Shown here: positions 18,391 through 26,431 of the stretch, in pieces
Layout of the letters: every line of letters starts with the position of its first letter
How positions within the stretch are numbered: position 1 is the first letter of the stretch
Assembly: GCF_030464885.1 (NCBI RefSeq)
Contig: NZ_JALPRJ010000034.1
Coordinates: 1 to 64,000, forward strand
Direction: 5' to 3'
Source of the DNA: Caballeronia sp. SEWSISQ10-4 2
GTDB lineage: Bacteria > Pseudomonadota > Gammaproteobacteria > Burkholderiales > Burkholderiaceae
Length of the DNA stretch: 64,000 nucleotides
Position numbers and translations under genes: made by a program
Notes under the pieces: model-generated
Database searches by the model: none
What the model saw: only the letters and a program-made list of their open reading frames with translations
Told to the model about the DNA's origin: nothing

Positions 18391-19791
18391 CTACTCCTCG
18401 ACCGGGCGCATCGTTTCAGCGGGTTTGTCGCGGGTAATCAGCCGCAAGCCGCTTGCGATACTCGCCACGCCTGCGAATCCCGCCCCAATCGCGAGCGCCA
18501 ACGCCGGTCCATGATGTCCCGCAATACCGAAGCTCAGCGCGACCAGCGCCGCGCCCGTAGCCTGACCGATCAGCCGGGCCGTCGCCACCACGCCGCTTGC
18601 CCCGCCGCTGCGCTCGCGTGGCGCGCTCGCCATCAGCGCCTTCAGATTGGGCGATTGAAAGAACCCGAAACCCGCGCCGCAGACGGCCATGCGGATACAG
18701 ATATCGAGAGCATGGGGATGCGCCGGCAACAACGCCAGCGACGCCATGCCCGCGCACATGATCGCCAAGCCGACGCCGCCAAGCAGCCCCGGCTGATATC
18801 GATCCGATAAACGCCCGGCAACCGGCGCCAGCAACGCCACCATGACCGACCACGGCGTCATCAGGAAACCGGTCTCCACCTGAGTGCGCCCGAGCACGCT
18901 TTCGAAATAAAACGGCAGCGATACGAACGCGAGCCCTTGCGCGGCGAACGAGCAAACGGCAGTCGCCGTGGATAACGCGAACATCGGCCGCTTGAAGAGA
19001 TCGACGGGGAGCATCGGCGCCGGATGACCGCGTTCCCGGCGCAGCATCAACCCGCCCGCCACCGCTGTTATCGCAAGCGCGATCAACACGATATGCGCGG
19101 GCGCGCGCTGCGCCGCTTCGCCGAGCGCGAACACCAGCGCGGCGAACGTGACCACGTTCAGCATCGCCGCCACGCGATCAAAGCCGTGCTTCGCGCGCGG
19201 CGTTTGCGGCAACGCCCGCCAGCCGATAAACAGCGCGAGCAAACCCACCGGCAGATTCACGGCGAACAGCCACGGCCAGGGTCCAAGCGAGAGCACGATG
19301 GAGGCGACCGTCGGCCCGACCGCGAACGATATCCCCACCACCAGCGCGTTCAGCCCAAACCCGCGCCCGAGCCGGTGATGGGGATAGATCGCTCCGATCA
19401 GCGCCGTATTCACGCTCATCACCGCGCTTGCGCCAACCCCTTGCAGCAGCCGCGCCGCGGTCAAAGATGGCAGCGACCACGACAGCGCGCATGTCAGCGA
19501 CGCCACAAGGAACAGGATCAGCCCGCCCAGATAAATCTTCCGATGCCCGACGATGCCACCCAACGCCGCGAACGGTAGCAGCGTGGCCACCATGGCGAGC
19601 TGATACGCGTTGATGATCCAGACGGACGCGGCGGGCGTTGCGTGGAGATCGGCAGCGATCGCAGGCAGTGCCGTATTCGCGATGGCGGTATCGAGTGTGG
19701 CGAGTGAAACGGCCAGCAGAATTGCCGCCATGGCGCGACGCTGAAGCGCGGTCATGGGGCCGTCGGTGGGAAAAGTGGTCTGGTTTGACAC
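18391..19791 (-). CDS. MFS drug-efflux type transporter (DHA2-like)
   Basis: A 466-residue inner-membrane transporter with about 14 hydrophobic segments. It shows EmrB/QacA-type signatures: LDTAIANTALPAIAADL in TM1, the WIINAYQLA motif after it, and RLLQGVGASAVMSVNTALIG. It likely exports a drug or metabolite by proton antiport. No MarR/TetR regulator or membrane-fusion protein is adjacent, so the substrate is unknown. A hydroxyacid dehydrogenase lies 84 bases away on the same strand, upstream in the transcription direction, and may be co-transcribed. Intact. Confidence 0.88.
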   Translation of the reverse strand: MSNQTTFPTDGPMTALQRRAMAAILLAVSLATLDTAIANTALPAIAADLHATPAASVWIINAYQLAMVATLLPFAALGGIVGHRKIYLGGLILFLVASLTCALSWSLPSLTAARLLQGVGASAVMSVNTALIGAIYPHHRLGRGFGLNALVVGISFAVGPTVASIVLSLGPWPWLFAVNLPVGLLALFIGWRALPQTPRAKHGFDRVAAMLNVVTFAALVFALGEAAQRAPAHIVLIALAITAVAGGLMLRRERGHPAPMLPVDLFKRPMFALSTATAVCSFAAQGLAFVSLPFYFESVLGRTQVETGFLMTPWSVMVALLAPVAGRLSDRYQPGLLGGVGLAIMCAGMASLALLPAHPHALDICIRMAVCGAGFGFFQSPNLKALMASAPRERSGGASGVVATARLIGQATGAALVALSFGIAGHHGPALALAIGAGFAGVASIASGLRLITRDKPAETMRPVEE

Positions 19792-19875
19792 GATTTTGGT
19801 ATGGAGCGTGATCGGCGGTAGTCCGACACGATACGGGATCGTGGCGAAGCTTGCCTGGCTCCCCCGTGGCAGCTT

Positions 19876-20808
19876 TCAAACAGGTGTCAGCACGGCCTCT
19901 CCGGCAAAGTGCCGGGTGGCGTTATCGACGAACATCTGCACCGATGCGGCCACGGCTTCCGGCGAGCGCCCGCCCACGTGCGGTGTCAGCACCACGCGCT
20001 CCGAGCCCGTCAGCAATGCCGGCGGCGCGGGTTCGCCTTCGTAGACATCGAGGCCCGCGCCCGCTATCACGCCGCGTTCGAGCGCATCTGCCAGAGCGGC
20101 CGTATCGACGACACTGCCGCGCGCCACGTTCACCACGTAGCCGTGCGGGCCGAGCGCGGCGAGCACGCTCGCGTCGATCAGATGTTTCGTCGATGCGCCG
20201 CCCGGCGTCGCGACCACGAGGTAATCGGCCCATTCGGCCAGCGCGATCACCGAGTCGAAGTACGTGTACGTCGAGTCCGGTTGCGGCCGGCGATTGTGAT
20301 AACCGATCTCGATATCGAAGCCTTGCGCTCTTTTCGCCACCTTCCTGCCGATGTTGCCCAGCCCGATCACGCCGAGTTTCTTGCCCGAGAAGTTCGGCTG
20401 GAACGGCAGGTCGTCGCGCCAGATACCGGCCCGGCACGCGCGGTCGAGCACGGGGATCTGGCGCACGACGCCGAGCAGCAGCGCGAAGGCGTGATCGGCG
20501 ACGCAATCGTCGTTGGTTCCCGCGCCGTTCACCACGACGATGCCGCGCGCCTGCGCCGCGTCCCGAGCGATGTTTTCGTAGCCCGCGCCTAACGCGCCGA
20601 TCAGTTCGAGATTCGGCAGTTTCGCGATGGACGCCGCATCAATGCCGATGGTGCCGTTTGTCAGGACAGCGCGGATTTCGCTGGCGTGATCGGCGAGGGC
20701 TTGATCGAGGGCGGGTTGGTCGAGGGCTGTAATGGCATTGAAGGCGCTGGCGACGGTGATCTGGTTTTCAGGACGAAGCGGGACCACGACGAGGACGGTG
20801 GGGAGCAT
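19876..20808 (-). CDS. D-isomer-specific 2-hydroxyacid dehydrogenase
   Basis: A 310-residue NAD(P)-dependent oxidoreductase. The Rossmann motif is GLGNIGRKVAKRAQGFDIEI, and catalytic residues are visible: Arg in VNVARGSVVD, Glu in LDVYEGEP and His in VLTPHVGG. This group reduces glyoxylate, hydroxypyruvate or other 2-ketoacids. HNRR after the beta-2 strand fits an NADP preference (inference). The start at MLPTVLVVVPL gives a normal N-terminal substrate-binding domain. Followed on the same strand by the MFS gene. Confidence 0.88.
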   Translation of the reverse strand: MLPTVLVVVPLRPENQITVASAFNAITALDQPALDQALADHASEIRAVLTNGTIGIDAASIAKLPNLELIGALGAGYENIARDAAQARGIVVVNGAGTNDDCVADHAFALLLGVVRQIPVLDRACRAGIWRDDLPFQPNFSGKKLGVIGLGNIGRKVAKRAQGFDIEIGYHNRRPQPDSTYTYFDSVIALAEWADYLVVATPGGASTKHLIDASVLAALGPHGYVVNVARGSVVDTAALADALERGVIAGAGLDVYEGEPAPPALLTGSERVVLTPHVGGRSPEAVAASVQMFVDNATRHFAGEAVLTPV

Positions 20809-21054
20809 GGGCGCGAAGGGGTGGAGGAGCGAAGTTCGAAGTTTCGCATTTTTGGAATTTTGACGTGGCTAGGCGAACGAGGCGATTTAATTCGAAACGT
20901 GAGCCGCTCAAACCATACGTAGGGTTTACACCTAAAACCACAATAATCTCTTGCTGGGACAGTACTTAATTTTCAGAAACGGCTTACCTACACTGAAACC
21001 ACAGAACGCGAACAAGGTTGTTCGCGGCAAAACAAAGATTCGGAGGTAAGTATC

Positions 21055-21381
21055 ATGAAATCGCTCATTCAAGCCGTTGTAGTTGCTGCAGTGCTCGCCG
21101 TCCCGGCTGTGTCGTTTGCTCAATCGACTCAGTCGAACCAACCGCTGACACGCGCTGAAGTGAGGGCACAACTGATCCAGATCGAAAAGGCCGGCTACAA
21201 CCCGGTGACAGCGAACGACTACGACTACCCAGCCAACATTCAAGCTGCGGAAGCACGCGTTGCCGCGCAAAACGGCGGAGCCAGCAGCTACGGCGGCGTG
21301 GCAAACGGTACGTCGGATTCCGGAACCGCTGTCCAGTCCGCGTTCGGCGACAACGTGCGCTCGGTGTACATGGGTCATTAA
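21055..21381 (+). CDS. DUF4148 domain exported protein
   Basis: 108 residues with a signal peptide (MKSLIQAVVVAAVLAVPAVS, cleavage near SFA). The DUF4148 segment follows (PLTRAEVRAQLIQIEKAGYN, then DYDYPANIQAAEARV). Such small periplasmic proteins are expanded in Burkholderiaceae; function unknown. A strong ribosome site GGAGGTAAG lies at about 21041-21049. A hairpin terminator follows at 21526. Monocistronic and probably well expressed. Confidence 0.85.
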   Translation: MKSLIQAVVVAAVLAVPAVSFAQSTQSNQPLTRAEVRAQLIQIEKAGYNPVTANDYDYPANIQAAEARVAAQNGGASSYGGVANGTSDSGTAVQSAFGDNVRSVYMGH

Positions 21382-21525
21382 TCATCATGCAATACGCCAA
21401 GGCGCTGGCGACTGAGCGTGTCCGGGTCGCCGCGCAGTGTGTCGCGAGCGCGCAGAATCCTTGCGCGCCTCCTTTATAAAAACTGAATTTGAACCTCCTC
21501 CAACGGGTTTAATCCCGGTGGACTT

Positions 21526-21552
21526 GCCCAGCTTCAATGTCTGGGCTTTTTT
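21526..21552 (+). terminator. rho-independent terminator
   Basis: GCCCAG at 21526-21531 pairs with CTGGGC at 21541-21546, followed by six T. It ends the DUF4148 transcript. Confidence 0.7.
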
Positions 21553-21642
21553 GCGTGTACGGCGCTTACATGCGGCAGAACTCGCATTTCAAACGGCGTG
21601 ACCTAAAATGTAAGCGAGTGGTGACGTATTAAGGAGGCGGCC

Positions 21643-21813
21643 ATGACTCAGTCGATGATCGGTTTTGTGGTGGGCCTGGCGGTCCTGATAGTCATTGCAG
21701 CTGTATTGGGTCGCCGGTATCGGCACGACCATCCGGAGGATCCCAGCGCATCGATGCGTATGCGTGAGTGGCTCGATACGCATCACATGAGCTGGCTGCA
21801 CCATAAACATTAA
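21643..21813 (+). CDS. small single-pass membrane protein, 56 residues
   Basis: The ATG follows AAGGAGG (21631-21637) at six-base spacing, an excellent ribosome site. Translation gives MTQSMIGFVVGLAVLIVIAA followed by VLGRRYRHDHPEDP and ends SWLHHKH. That is one N-terminal membrane segment (residues about 5-23), then a basic, His-rich cytoplasmic or periplasmic tail. No family is recognised. The strong Shine-Dalgarno site and clean membrane segment argue that it is real. The longer minus-strand frame over the same bases is a shadow. Confidence 0.65.
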   Translation: MTQSMIGFVVGLAVLIVIAAVLGRRYRHDHPEDPSASMRMREWLDTHHMSWLHHKH

Positions 21814-21823
21814 CGCGGCTCTA

Positions 21824-21858
21824 AAAAGAAAAAGCCCACTGTGCAACGCGCGGTGGGC
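21824..21858 (-). terminator. rho-independent terminator for the 21889-22179 gene
   Basis: GCCCAC (21834-21839) pairs with GTGGGC (21853-21858). On the minus strand the stem is followed by a TTTTTCTTTTT run. It may also weakly end the convergent small gene. Confidence 0.65.
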
Positions 21859-21888
21859 AAAGAAGAATCGGGGTAGGGCGGCGAAATA

Positions 21889-22179
21889 TCATGGCACCGA
21901 CCCGGAAACGCACGGGGTGTCGGTGAGGTTTACGTCTGGTTCCGCCGTAACGATCAGTTTCAATGCGCGCGGGCGTCTTCGTCCGTCGACCTCCGCTTTT
22001 CCATATTCGATTGCAAATCGACAGGCGTCGTCTGCCTCGCTGAAATGGCCCAATACGCCCGACGCCCAGCGCGCGCCATTCGGTTTCGTGACGATGACCA
22101 TCGATGCAAAACTGCCGCGCTCGCCTGCTGCAAGGGGCACCAGGACGTGATCGTTATAGTTGAGTGGAATGGCGTGCAT
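21889..22179 (-). CDS. hypothetical protein, 96 residues
   Basis: Family not recognised. The product starts MHAIPLNYNDHVLVPLAAGE and is a soluble alpha/beta-like small protein without a signal peptide. A GGGGAGG ribosome site sits four bases before the ATG, and a terminator follows directly. Composition and codon pattern match neighbouring genes. The central segment (SEADDACRFAIEYGKAEVDG) suggests a helix. It stands alone, and no function is inferred. Confidence 0.65.
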   Translation of the reverse strand: MHAIPLNYNDHVLVPLAAGERGSFASMVIVTKPNGARWASGVLGHFSEADDACRFAIEYGKAEVDGRRRPRALKLIVTAEPDVNLTDTPCVSGSVP

Positions 22180-22678
22180 TCGGCCTCCCCGTTAAACGAA
22201 ATTTTCGATCTGTGATTTTCTCGTGTCGGGGTAAACGCGGTTGTTAGCAATTGAAAAAAAAGGAAACAACACGTGCAAAAAAGCGCGCGCCCGCTGGGCG
22301 GGGATGTGAACGAAACACCTTGCAAGAGAGCCGTTTTGCAAAAGTTCAAAAATACGCTGCTTACAGCGAATGGTTTTACGTACGCGGGCTTTTATTACGC
22401 GATGATGAAATCGACTACGCGTGCGCGAAAGTTTCGCGTTGAAATATTTTTGTCGTGAAAGATAAGGATTGCGTAGGGTTATTGAATGATGTCGGCGCAC
22501 ATCGTGTGGCTTTATCGAGCACGCCTTCCAGTATTTCCATTGTTATTGCGCAGATTGGATGTTTATTCGCGCCCATCCCGCGAAGTCTTCACCACGCCTG
22601 AATCGCACATCCGCCTCGGTGCCGTACCGCGAGTTGCGAAGTCACGCCTTGATATGAAGGAAAACTTTGTAGTTTGGC
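22180..22678. other. AT-richer intergenic region, no gene seen
   Basis: About 500 bases, clearly more AT-rich than the flanks, with only short frames on both strands. A half-site GATATGAA of the downstream marR operator occurs at 22651-22658. No RNA or repeat structure was recognised. Confidence 0.5.
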
Positions 22679-22700
22679 TTCATATCTACTAAGATATGAA
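22679..22700 (+). promoter_or_regulatory. palindromic operator over the marR start codon
   Basis: TTCATATCT (22679-22687) and AGATATGAA (22692-22700) form a perfect 9-bp inverted repeat with a 4-base spacer. The right arm contains the ATG of the MarR gene. An extra half-site lies at 22651-22658. This fits autoregulation by the MarR protein (inference). Confidence 0.6.
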
Positions 22701-23166
22701 CATGAACACGACCATGAAAAAGCAACAGGGCGATCCCGAAGCGGCGCATGCGTTAGCTGTCGCAGGGGAATTGCGCGTGGTGCTCGGCAAATTGAAGCGG
22801 AGGCTGCGTGAAGAGGCGAATCTGGGAGATTTCACCTTGTCCCAGATGTCGGTTCTCGGCCGCCTGGAGCGCGAAGGGCCCGCCACCGTAACCACGCTCG
22901 CACGCGCTGAAGGCGTGCGCCCGCAATCCATGGGCGCCACGGTTTCCACTCTGGAAGCGGCTGGGTTCGTGAGTGGCGCACCGGACCCGACCGATGGCCG
23001 TCAAACCATCTTGTCCCTCACCACCGCCTGCCGGGAATGGATCAAGGCCAGCCGCGCAGCGCGGGAAGACTGGTTATTCCGTGCCATTCGAACCAAGCTC
23101 ACGCCGGGGGAGCAAGAGCAGCTTGCGGTCACAGTGGAACTGCTCAACAGGCTCGTCGATTCGTAA
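22696..23166 (+). CDS. MarR family transcriptional regulator
   Basis: 156 residues. A winged helix-turn-helix spans about residues 35-125. Recognisable segments are LSQMSVLGRLEREGPATVTT, LARAEGVRPQSMGATV, LEAAGFV and the wing DPTDGRQTILSLT. MarR proteins bind palindromes as dimers and are usually released by phenolic or oxidant ligands. The start codon lies inside a perfect palindrome, pointing to autorepression. The isochorismatase-like and MFS genes follow on the same strand, making a likely three-gene ligand-response operon. An ATG six bases downstream (22702) is an alternative start. Confidence 0.88.
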   Translation: MNMNTTMKKQQGDPEAAHALAVAGELRVVLGKLKRRLREEANLGDFTLSQMSVLGRLEREGPATVTTLARAEGVRPQSMGATVSTLEAAGFVSGAPDPTDGRQTILSLTTACREWIKASRAAREDWLFRAIRTKLTPGEQEQLAVTVELLNRLVDS

Positions 23167-23224
23167 CGAAACTCACTCGTCCGATCCCGACGCGCCGTAG
23201 TCCAATCACAGGAAGGAGAACACC

Positions 23225-23788
23225 TTGGCAATCACTACGCTTGACCCAAAGACCGCTCTTGTTGTCATCGATTTGCAAAAGGGCATTGTCTCGCTTCCCA
23301 CCGCGCATCCCGTCGATGAAGTCATCAAGCACGCCAGCGAGTTGGTTGACGCATTCCGCAGCCACGGTCTGCCTGTCGTGCTCGTCAACGTTGCGGGCGG
23401 CGCGCCGGGCCGGACGGAACAGTCTCGTAACCTCGCCGGGCTTCCCGCCGACTGGGCTGATCTCATCCCCGAGCTCAGGCAACAGCCGCAAGACCACATC
23501 GTGACGAAGCGGACGTGGGGTGCGTTCACGAACACCGGTCTCGATGAGCATCTCAAGAAGCTGGGCATCACGCAGGTCGTTATCGCGGGGGGGGCTACGA
23601 GCATTGGTGTCGAGTCGACTGCACGTCATGCGCACGAGCAAGGGTTCAACGTGACGCTCGCCATCGACGCTATGACCGACATGAACGCCGATGCCCACGC
23701 CAACAGCATCGCGCGGATCTTCCCGAGGCTGGGCGAAACCGGCACGGCCCGGGAGATCATCGAACTGCTTGGCGGCACCCGCGCGTGA
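23225..23788 (+). CDS. isochorismatase-like (cysteine hydrolase family) protein
   Basis: A 187-residue Rossmann-like hydrolase. The TTG start follows GGAAGGAG at 23211-23218. The family Asp is in VVIDLQKGI (about residue 17) and the Lys in VTKRTWGAF. At the usual nucleophile site, where many members read a Cys before VESTAR, this protein reads TSIGVESTARHAH, so the Cys is replaced by Gly. That resembles true isochorismatases and a related subfamily that lack the Cys. Substrate unknown; probably a small amide or enol ether. It lies between marR and an MFS exporter, suggesting detoxification of the regulator's ligand. Confidence 0.85.
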   Translation: MAITTLDPKTALVVIDLQKGIVSLPTAHPVDEVIKHASELVDAFRSHGLPVVLVNVAGGAPGRTEQSRNLAGLPADWADLIPELRQQPQDHIVTKRTWGAFTNTGLDEHLKKLGITQVVIAGGATSIGVESTARHAHEQGFNVTLAIDAMTDMNADAHANSIARIFPRLGETGTAREIIELLGGTRA

Positions 23789-23828
23789 CCCGCTCCAACA
23801 CGCAGAGTGCAGCCTCGGGGGCTGTCCG

Positions 23829-25094
23829 GTGAAAGGCACCTTCCGATCGCTAGAGAGCTTCAATTATCGGGTCTGGGCCGGCGGCGCGATCGTATCCAAC
23901 ATCGGGACGTGGATGCAGCGCACCGCCCAGGATTGGCTCGTGCTCACGCAACTGACCCGCCACAATGCGACTTCGGTTGGCGTGGTCATGGCGCTCCAGT
24001 TCGGCCCGCATCTTCTCTTGCTGCCCTTCACCGGTTTTGCGGCCGATCATCTTGACCGGCGCAAGCTCTTGATCGCTACTCAAGCAGCCTTGGGAACACT
24101 CGCGCTCGGACTGGGTATTCTCACGGTCACCGGATGGGTTCAGTTGTGGCACGTGTACGTATTTGCGTTCTTGCTTGGCAGCGTCAGTGCGTTCGATGCC
24201 CCCGCGCGCCAGACCTTCGTCTCGGAACTGGTTGGAGAAGCCGATTTGTCGAACGCCGTGGCGCTGAATTCCACATCGTTCAATGCCGCGCGGATGATCG
24301 GTCCGGCCATGGCGGGTGTTCTGATTGCATCGGTGGGTTCGGGGTGGGTATTCCTGATCAACGCGGCGTCGTTTGTCGCGGTGCTCTGCTCGCTGGGGTT
24401 TCTTCGCGTCGGCGAATTTCATCGGAGCAAAAGGGCTGCCCGAGGCCGGGGAAGTCTTGCTGAAGGGTTTCGTTATGTCTGGAAACGCCCCGATCTGAAA
24501 GCGATCCTTCTCATGCTTTTTCTGATCGGCACGTTTGGACTCAACTTCCCGATTTTCATCTCGACGATGTCCGTCACGGTCTTTCATGCCGGAGCGAGTC
24601 AATACGGGCTCCTGAGCTCGATCATGGCGATAGGGACAGTCGCGGGCGCGCTGCTCGCCGCGAGGCGGGCGAAACCCGGCATTGCCGTGTTGTTCACCGG
24701 TGCCGCGATCTTCGGGGCCGGCTGCGCGCTGGCGGCGATCGCGCCGAGCTATGGGTTCTTTGGTCTTGCTCTCGTGGTCATCGGCGTGTGCGCGCAAACT
24801 GTTACCACAACGACGAACAGTACGATGCAACTGTCGACCGAGCCCGCGATGCGCGGGCGCGTGATGGCGATCTTTTTGGCCATCGCGTTAGGAGGCACGC
24901 CGTTGGGCGCACCGGTCGTCGGTTGGGTCGCCGATACTTTCGGCCCGCGCTGGGCGCTTGGCGTGGCCGCTGCGTCGGGGTTTGCGGCGGCGATCGTCGG
25001 GATTCGGTATCTGGCGAAGTATCGTCAGTTGCGCGTGTTCGTCGATGCCGGGAGGCTGCGGTTTAGTGTCGACGATAGCGATGCGGTGGTGTGA
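23829..25094 (+). CDS. MFS transporter (EntS-like, 12 TM)
   Basis: 421 residues from a GTG at 23829. About 12 hydrophobic segments, with MFS_3-type motifs: NYRVWAGGAIVSNIGTWMQR near the N-terminus, FAADHLDRRKLLI after TM2, and SVSAFDAPARQTFVSELV. Proteins of this group export siderophores or drugs. I start at the GTG because MKGTFRSLESFNYR gives a normal N-terminus; the in-frame upstream sequence belongs to the preceding gene. It is 40 bases after the isochorismatase-like gene and likely in one operon with it and marR. Confidence 0.88.
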   Translation: MKGTFRSLESFNYRVWAGGAIVSNIGTWMQRTAQDWLVLTQLTRHNATSVGVVMALQFGPHLLLLPFTGFAADHLDRRKLLIATQAALGTLALGLGILTVTGWVQLWHVYVFAFLLGSVSAFDAPARQTFVSELVGEADLSNAVALNSTSFNAARMIGPAMAGVLIASVGSGWVFLINAASFVAVLCSLGFLRVGEFHRSKRAARGRGSLAEGFRYVWKRPDLKAILLMLFLIGTFGLNFPIFISTMSVTVFHAGASQYGLLSSIMAIGTVAGALLAARRAKPGIAVLFTGAAIFGAGCALAAIAPSYGFFGLALVVIGVCAQTVTTTTNSTMQLSTEPAMRGRVMAIFLAIALGGTPLGAPVVGWVADTFGPRWALGVAAASGFAAAIVGIRYLAKYRQLRVFVDAGRLRFSVDDSDAVV

Positions 25095-25258
25095 GGGCGC
25101 TTAAATCCGCGAATAGAACGGAGTACCCGGTCGTGGGAGTGACGCTACGCTCTAGGGCCTTCTGTGCATCCTTCTGTGCGCTGCGAAGCTGCTCGCGCTC
25201 TTCCACGAGATCTTTGACCGTCGCAATGTTGCCACCGCCAAATCTGAATGGAATGATG
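25067..25258 (-). pseudogene. decayed hypothetical gene, C-terminal fragment
   Basis: The minus strand reads DIIPFRFGGGNIATVKDLVE, then EREQLRSAQKDAQKALERSV, with a coiled-coil-like charge pattern, and ends after FADLSALTPPHRYRRH. A stop lies just upstream and there is no start codon. The 3' end overlaps the MFS gene end. It is protein-like but unrecognised and probably a truncated remnant. The plus-strand frame over it is a Ser/Arg-rich shadow. Confidence 0.35.
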
Positions 25259-25270
25259 TCAAACCCCTCT

Positions 25271-25500
25271 TGCTAAAACCATCGGATTCGGCGCCCTCAT
25301 GCGGCTGTTACCGGATTTTTTTCGCATGGGGGAGGAACAGAAGGATCTTTCTGAAGCTTTTTTACAGCCTGCATAAACAAGATTTACGAGAACTATGCCA
25401 AATCGGGTATTGAGCTCAATTTCACTAATTTTCCCGCAGCCGGAAATGGAGAAACCAAACTCTTCGGGCAACTCTTGGACTGGGCAGATTTGGAGAAGTA
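25271..25500 (+). pseudogene. decayed hypothetical gene with two homopolymer frameshifts
   Basis: The 3' part reads NKIYENYAKSGIELNFTNFP, then AAGNGETKLFGQLLDWADLE K and a stop, strongly protein-like. Upstream, MGEEQKDLSEAF joins it if one T is added to the six-T run at 25360-25365. TIGFGALMRLLPDF joins MGEEQ if one T is removed from the eight-T run at 25315-25322. The family is not recognised. Either a decayed gene or homopolymer sequencing errors in a live one. Confidence 0.35.
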
Positions 25501-25763
25501 AAAGTTGGCGGGCAGTAATTGATTCTCGTCCCCAACTCAGCTTGGCTAGAAGCCCCGGCCGCACTGGATTTCTATTCGAGCAAGGCTCTTACGCGACGCC
25601 GATCTTAACGACGAAAACAGCAGGCCCGCCGATTTCTCACCTACGACCGTTAAAGCCGACATGCGGCCTACTTCCATAACAGGCGCTGATGCCCATCGCC
25701 AAGCGATTTCCGATCCCTCTCTCACCGCGTCGGAATGCTCTGCCAGTTCACTCGTAACATTTT

Positions 25764-26054
25764 CTAATATCCGGCTTCTTTCTGATGACGCACCGCGAGA
25801 ATTGCTGCTACCTCGCCATCGAAGCGGTACATGACGACGTAGCCACTATCTCCGAAGTCAATCAGCCATTCCCGAAATTCGGGGTCAAGATCATCAACCG
25901 GGCGGCCGATCTGTGGCTGGTATGCAAGAGTCTTCACGCCGGCCCGGATTGCCCTGATCGCGCGGTGTGCCGCGTCTGCATCCTTGCGGGTCAGAAACCG
26001 GTAGAGCCGTTGTATGCTCGCCAGCGCCGGCGCGGTCCAGATTACTCGTGACAC
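25764..26054 (-). CDS. parE: ParE/RelE-type toxin
   Basis: A 96-residue plasmid-stabilisation-type toxin. The pattern VIWTAPALASIQRLYRFLTR then KDADAAHRAIRAIRAGVKTL is the two-helix N-terminus of ParE/RelE proteins. QPQIGRPVDDLDPEFREWLI and YVVMYRFDGEVAAILAVRHQ form the beta core. ParE members poison gyrase, while RelE members cut mRNA; the fold alone does not settle which. It follows its antitoxin on the same strand with a 13-base overlap. Part of a cluster of three toxin-antitoxin modules. The symbol is given at family level. Confidence 0.88.
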   Translation of the reverse strand: MSRVIWTAPALASIQRLYRFLTRKDADAAHRAIRAIRAGVKTLAYQPQIGRPVDDLDPEFREWLIDFGDSGYVVMYRFDGEVAAILAVRHQKEAGY

Positions 26055-26314
26055 TTAGGCAATTCCGTTTCCTCGCCAGCTTCGAGCTTCGCAAGCCAAC
26101 TATCTGCCTCTTCAAATGTCAGATGCAAGCCAGTTTCTTGATAATGCTGCCACGACGCTAGCGCCTCCTGCCGGAAACTTTCGCGCTTCTCTTCGCGCTC
26201 GACATACTGCGCAATCGCCTCGCGCATGAGCCAGTGCGGCGAGCGCTGTCGCACGCCAGCCAGACGCTGGACGCGGTTTTTCAGCTCGTCATCGAGCTTT
26301 ATCGATGTTGCCAT
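26042..26314 (-). CDS. parD: ribbon-helix-helix antitoxin (ParD/CopG type)
   Basis: A 90-residue antitoxin. The N-terminal ribbon-helix-helix (MATSIKLDDELKNRVQRLAG, then RSPHWLMREAIAQYVEREEK) binds DNA as a dimer. The acidic C-terminal half (TFEEADSWLAKLEAGEE) should wrap the toxin. It precedes and overlaps parE, the standard order. Upstream, a GTAGTA/TACTAC inverted repeat and a GGTAATACC palindrome (26324-26353) are likely operators for autoregulation. Confidence 0.88.
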   Translation of the reverse strand: MATSIKLDDELKNRVQRLAGVRQRSPHWLMREAIAQYVEREEKRESFRQEALASWQHYQETGLHLTFEEADSWLAKLEAGEETELPKCHE

Positions 26315-26323
26315 AGCGACCTC

Positions 26324-26353
26324 GTAGTAAAAGGTAATACCTCATAATACTAC
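26324..26353 (-). promoter_or_regulatory. probable parDE operator
   Basis: GTAGTA (26324-26329) and TACTAC (26348-26353) form an inverted repeat around the palindrome GGTAATACC (26333-26341), just upstream of the parD start at 26314. An AT-rich hexamer TATTAT on the minus strand could be the -10 element. Confidence 0.45.
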
Positions 26354-26431
26354 CCAAAATCCGTCACGAGTGCCGCACCGCACTCCGAAATTGGATGCGC
26401 GTCGACCGGATAAAAATCGACGATTGACCCC

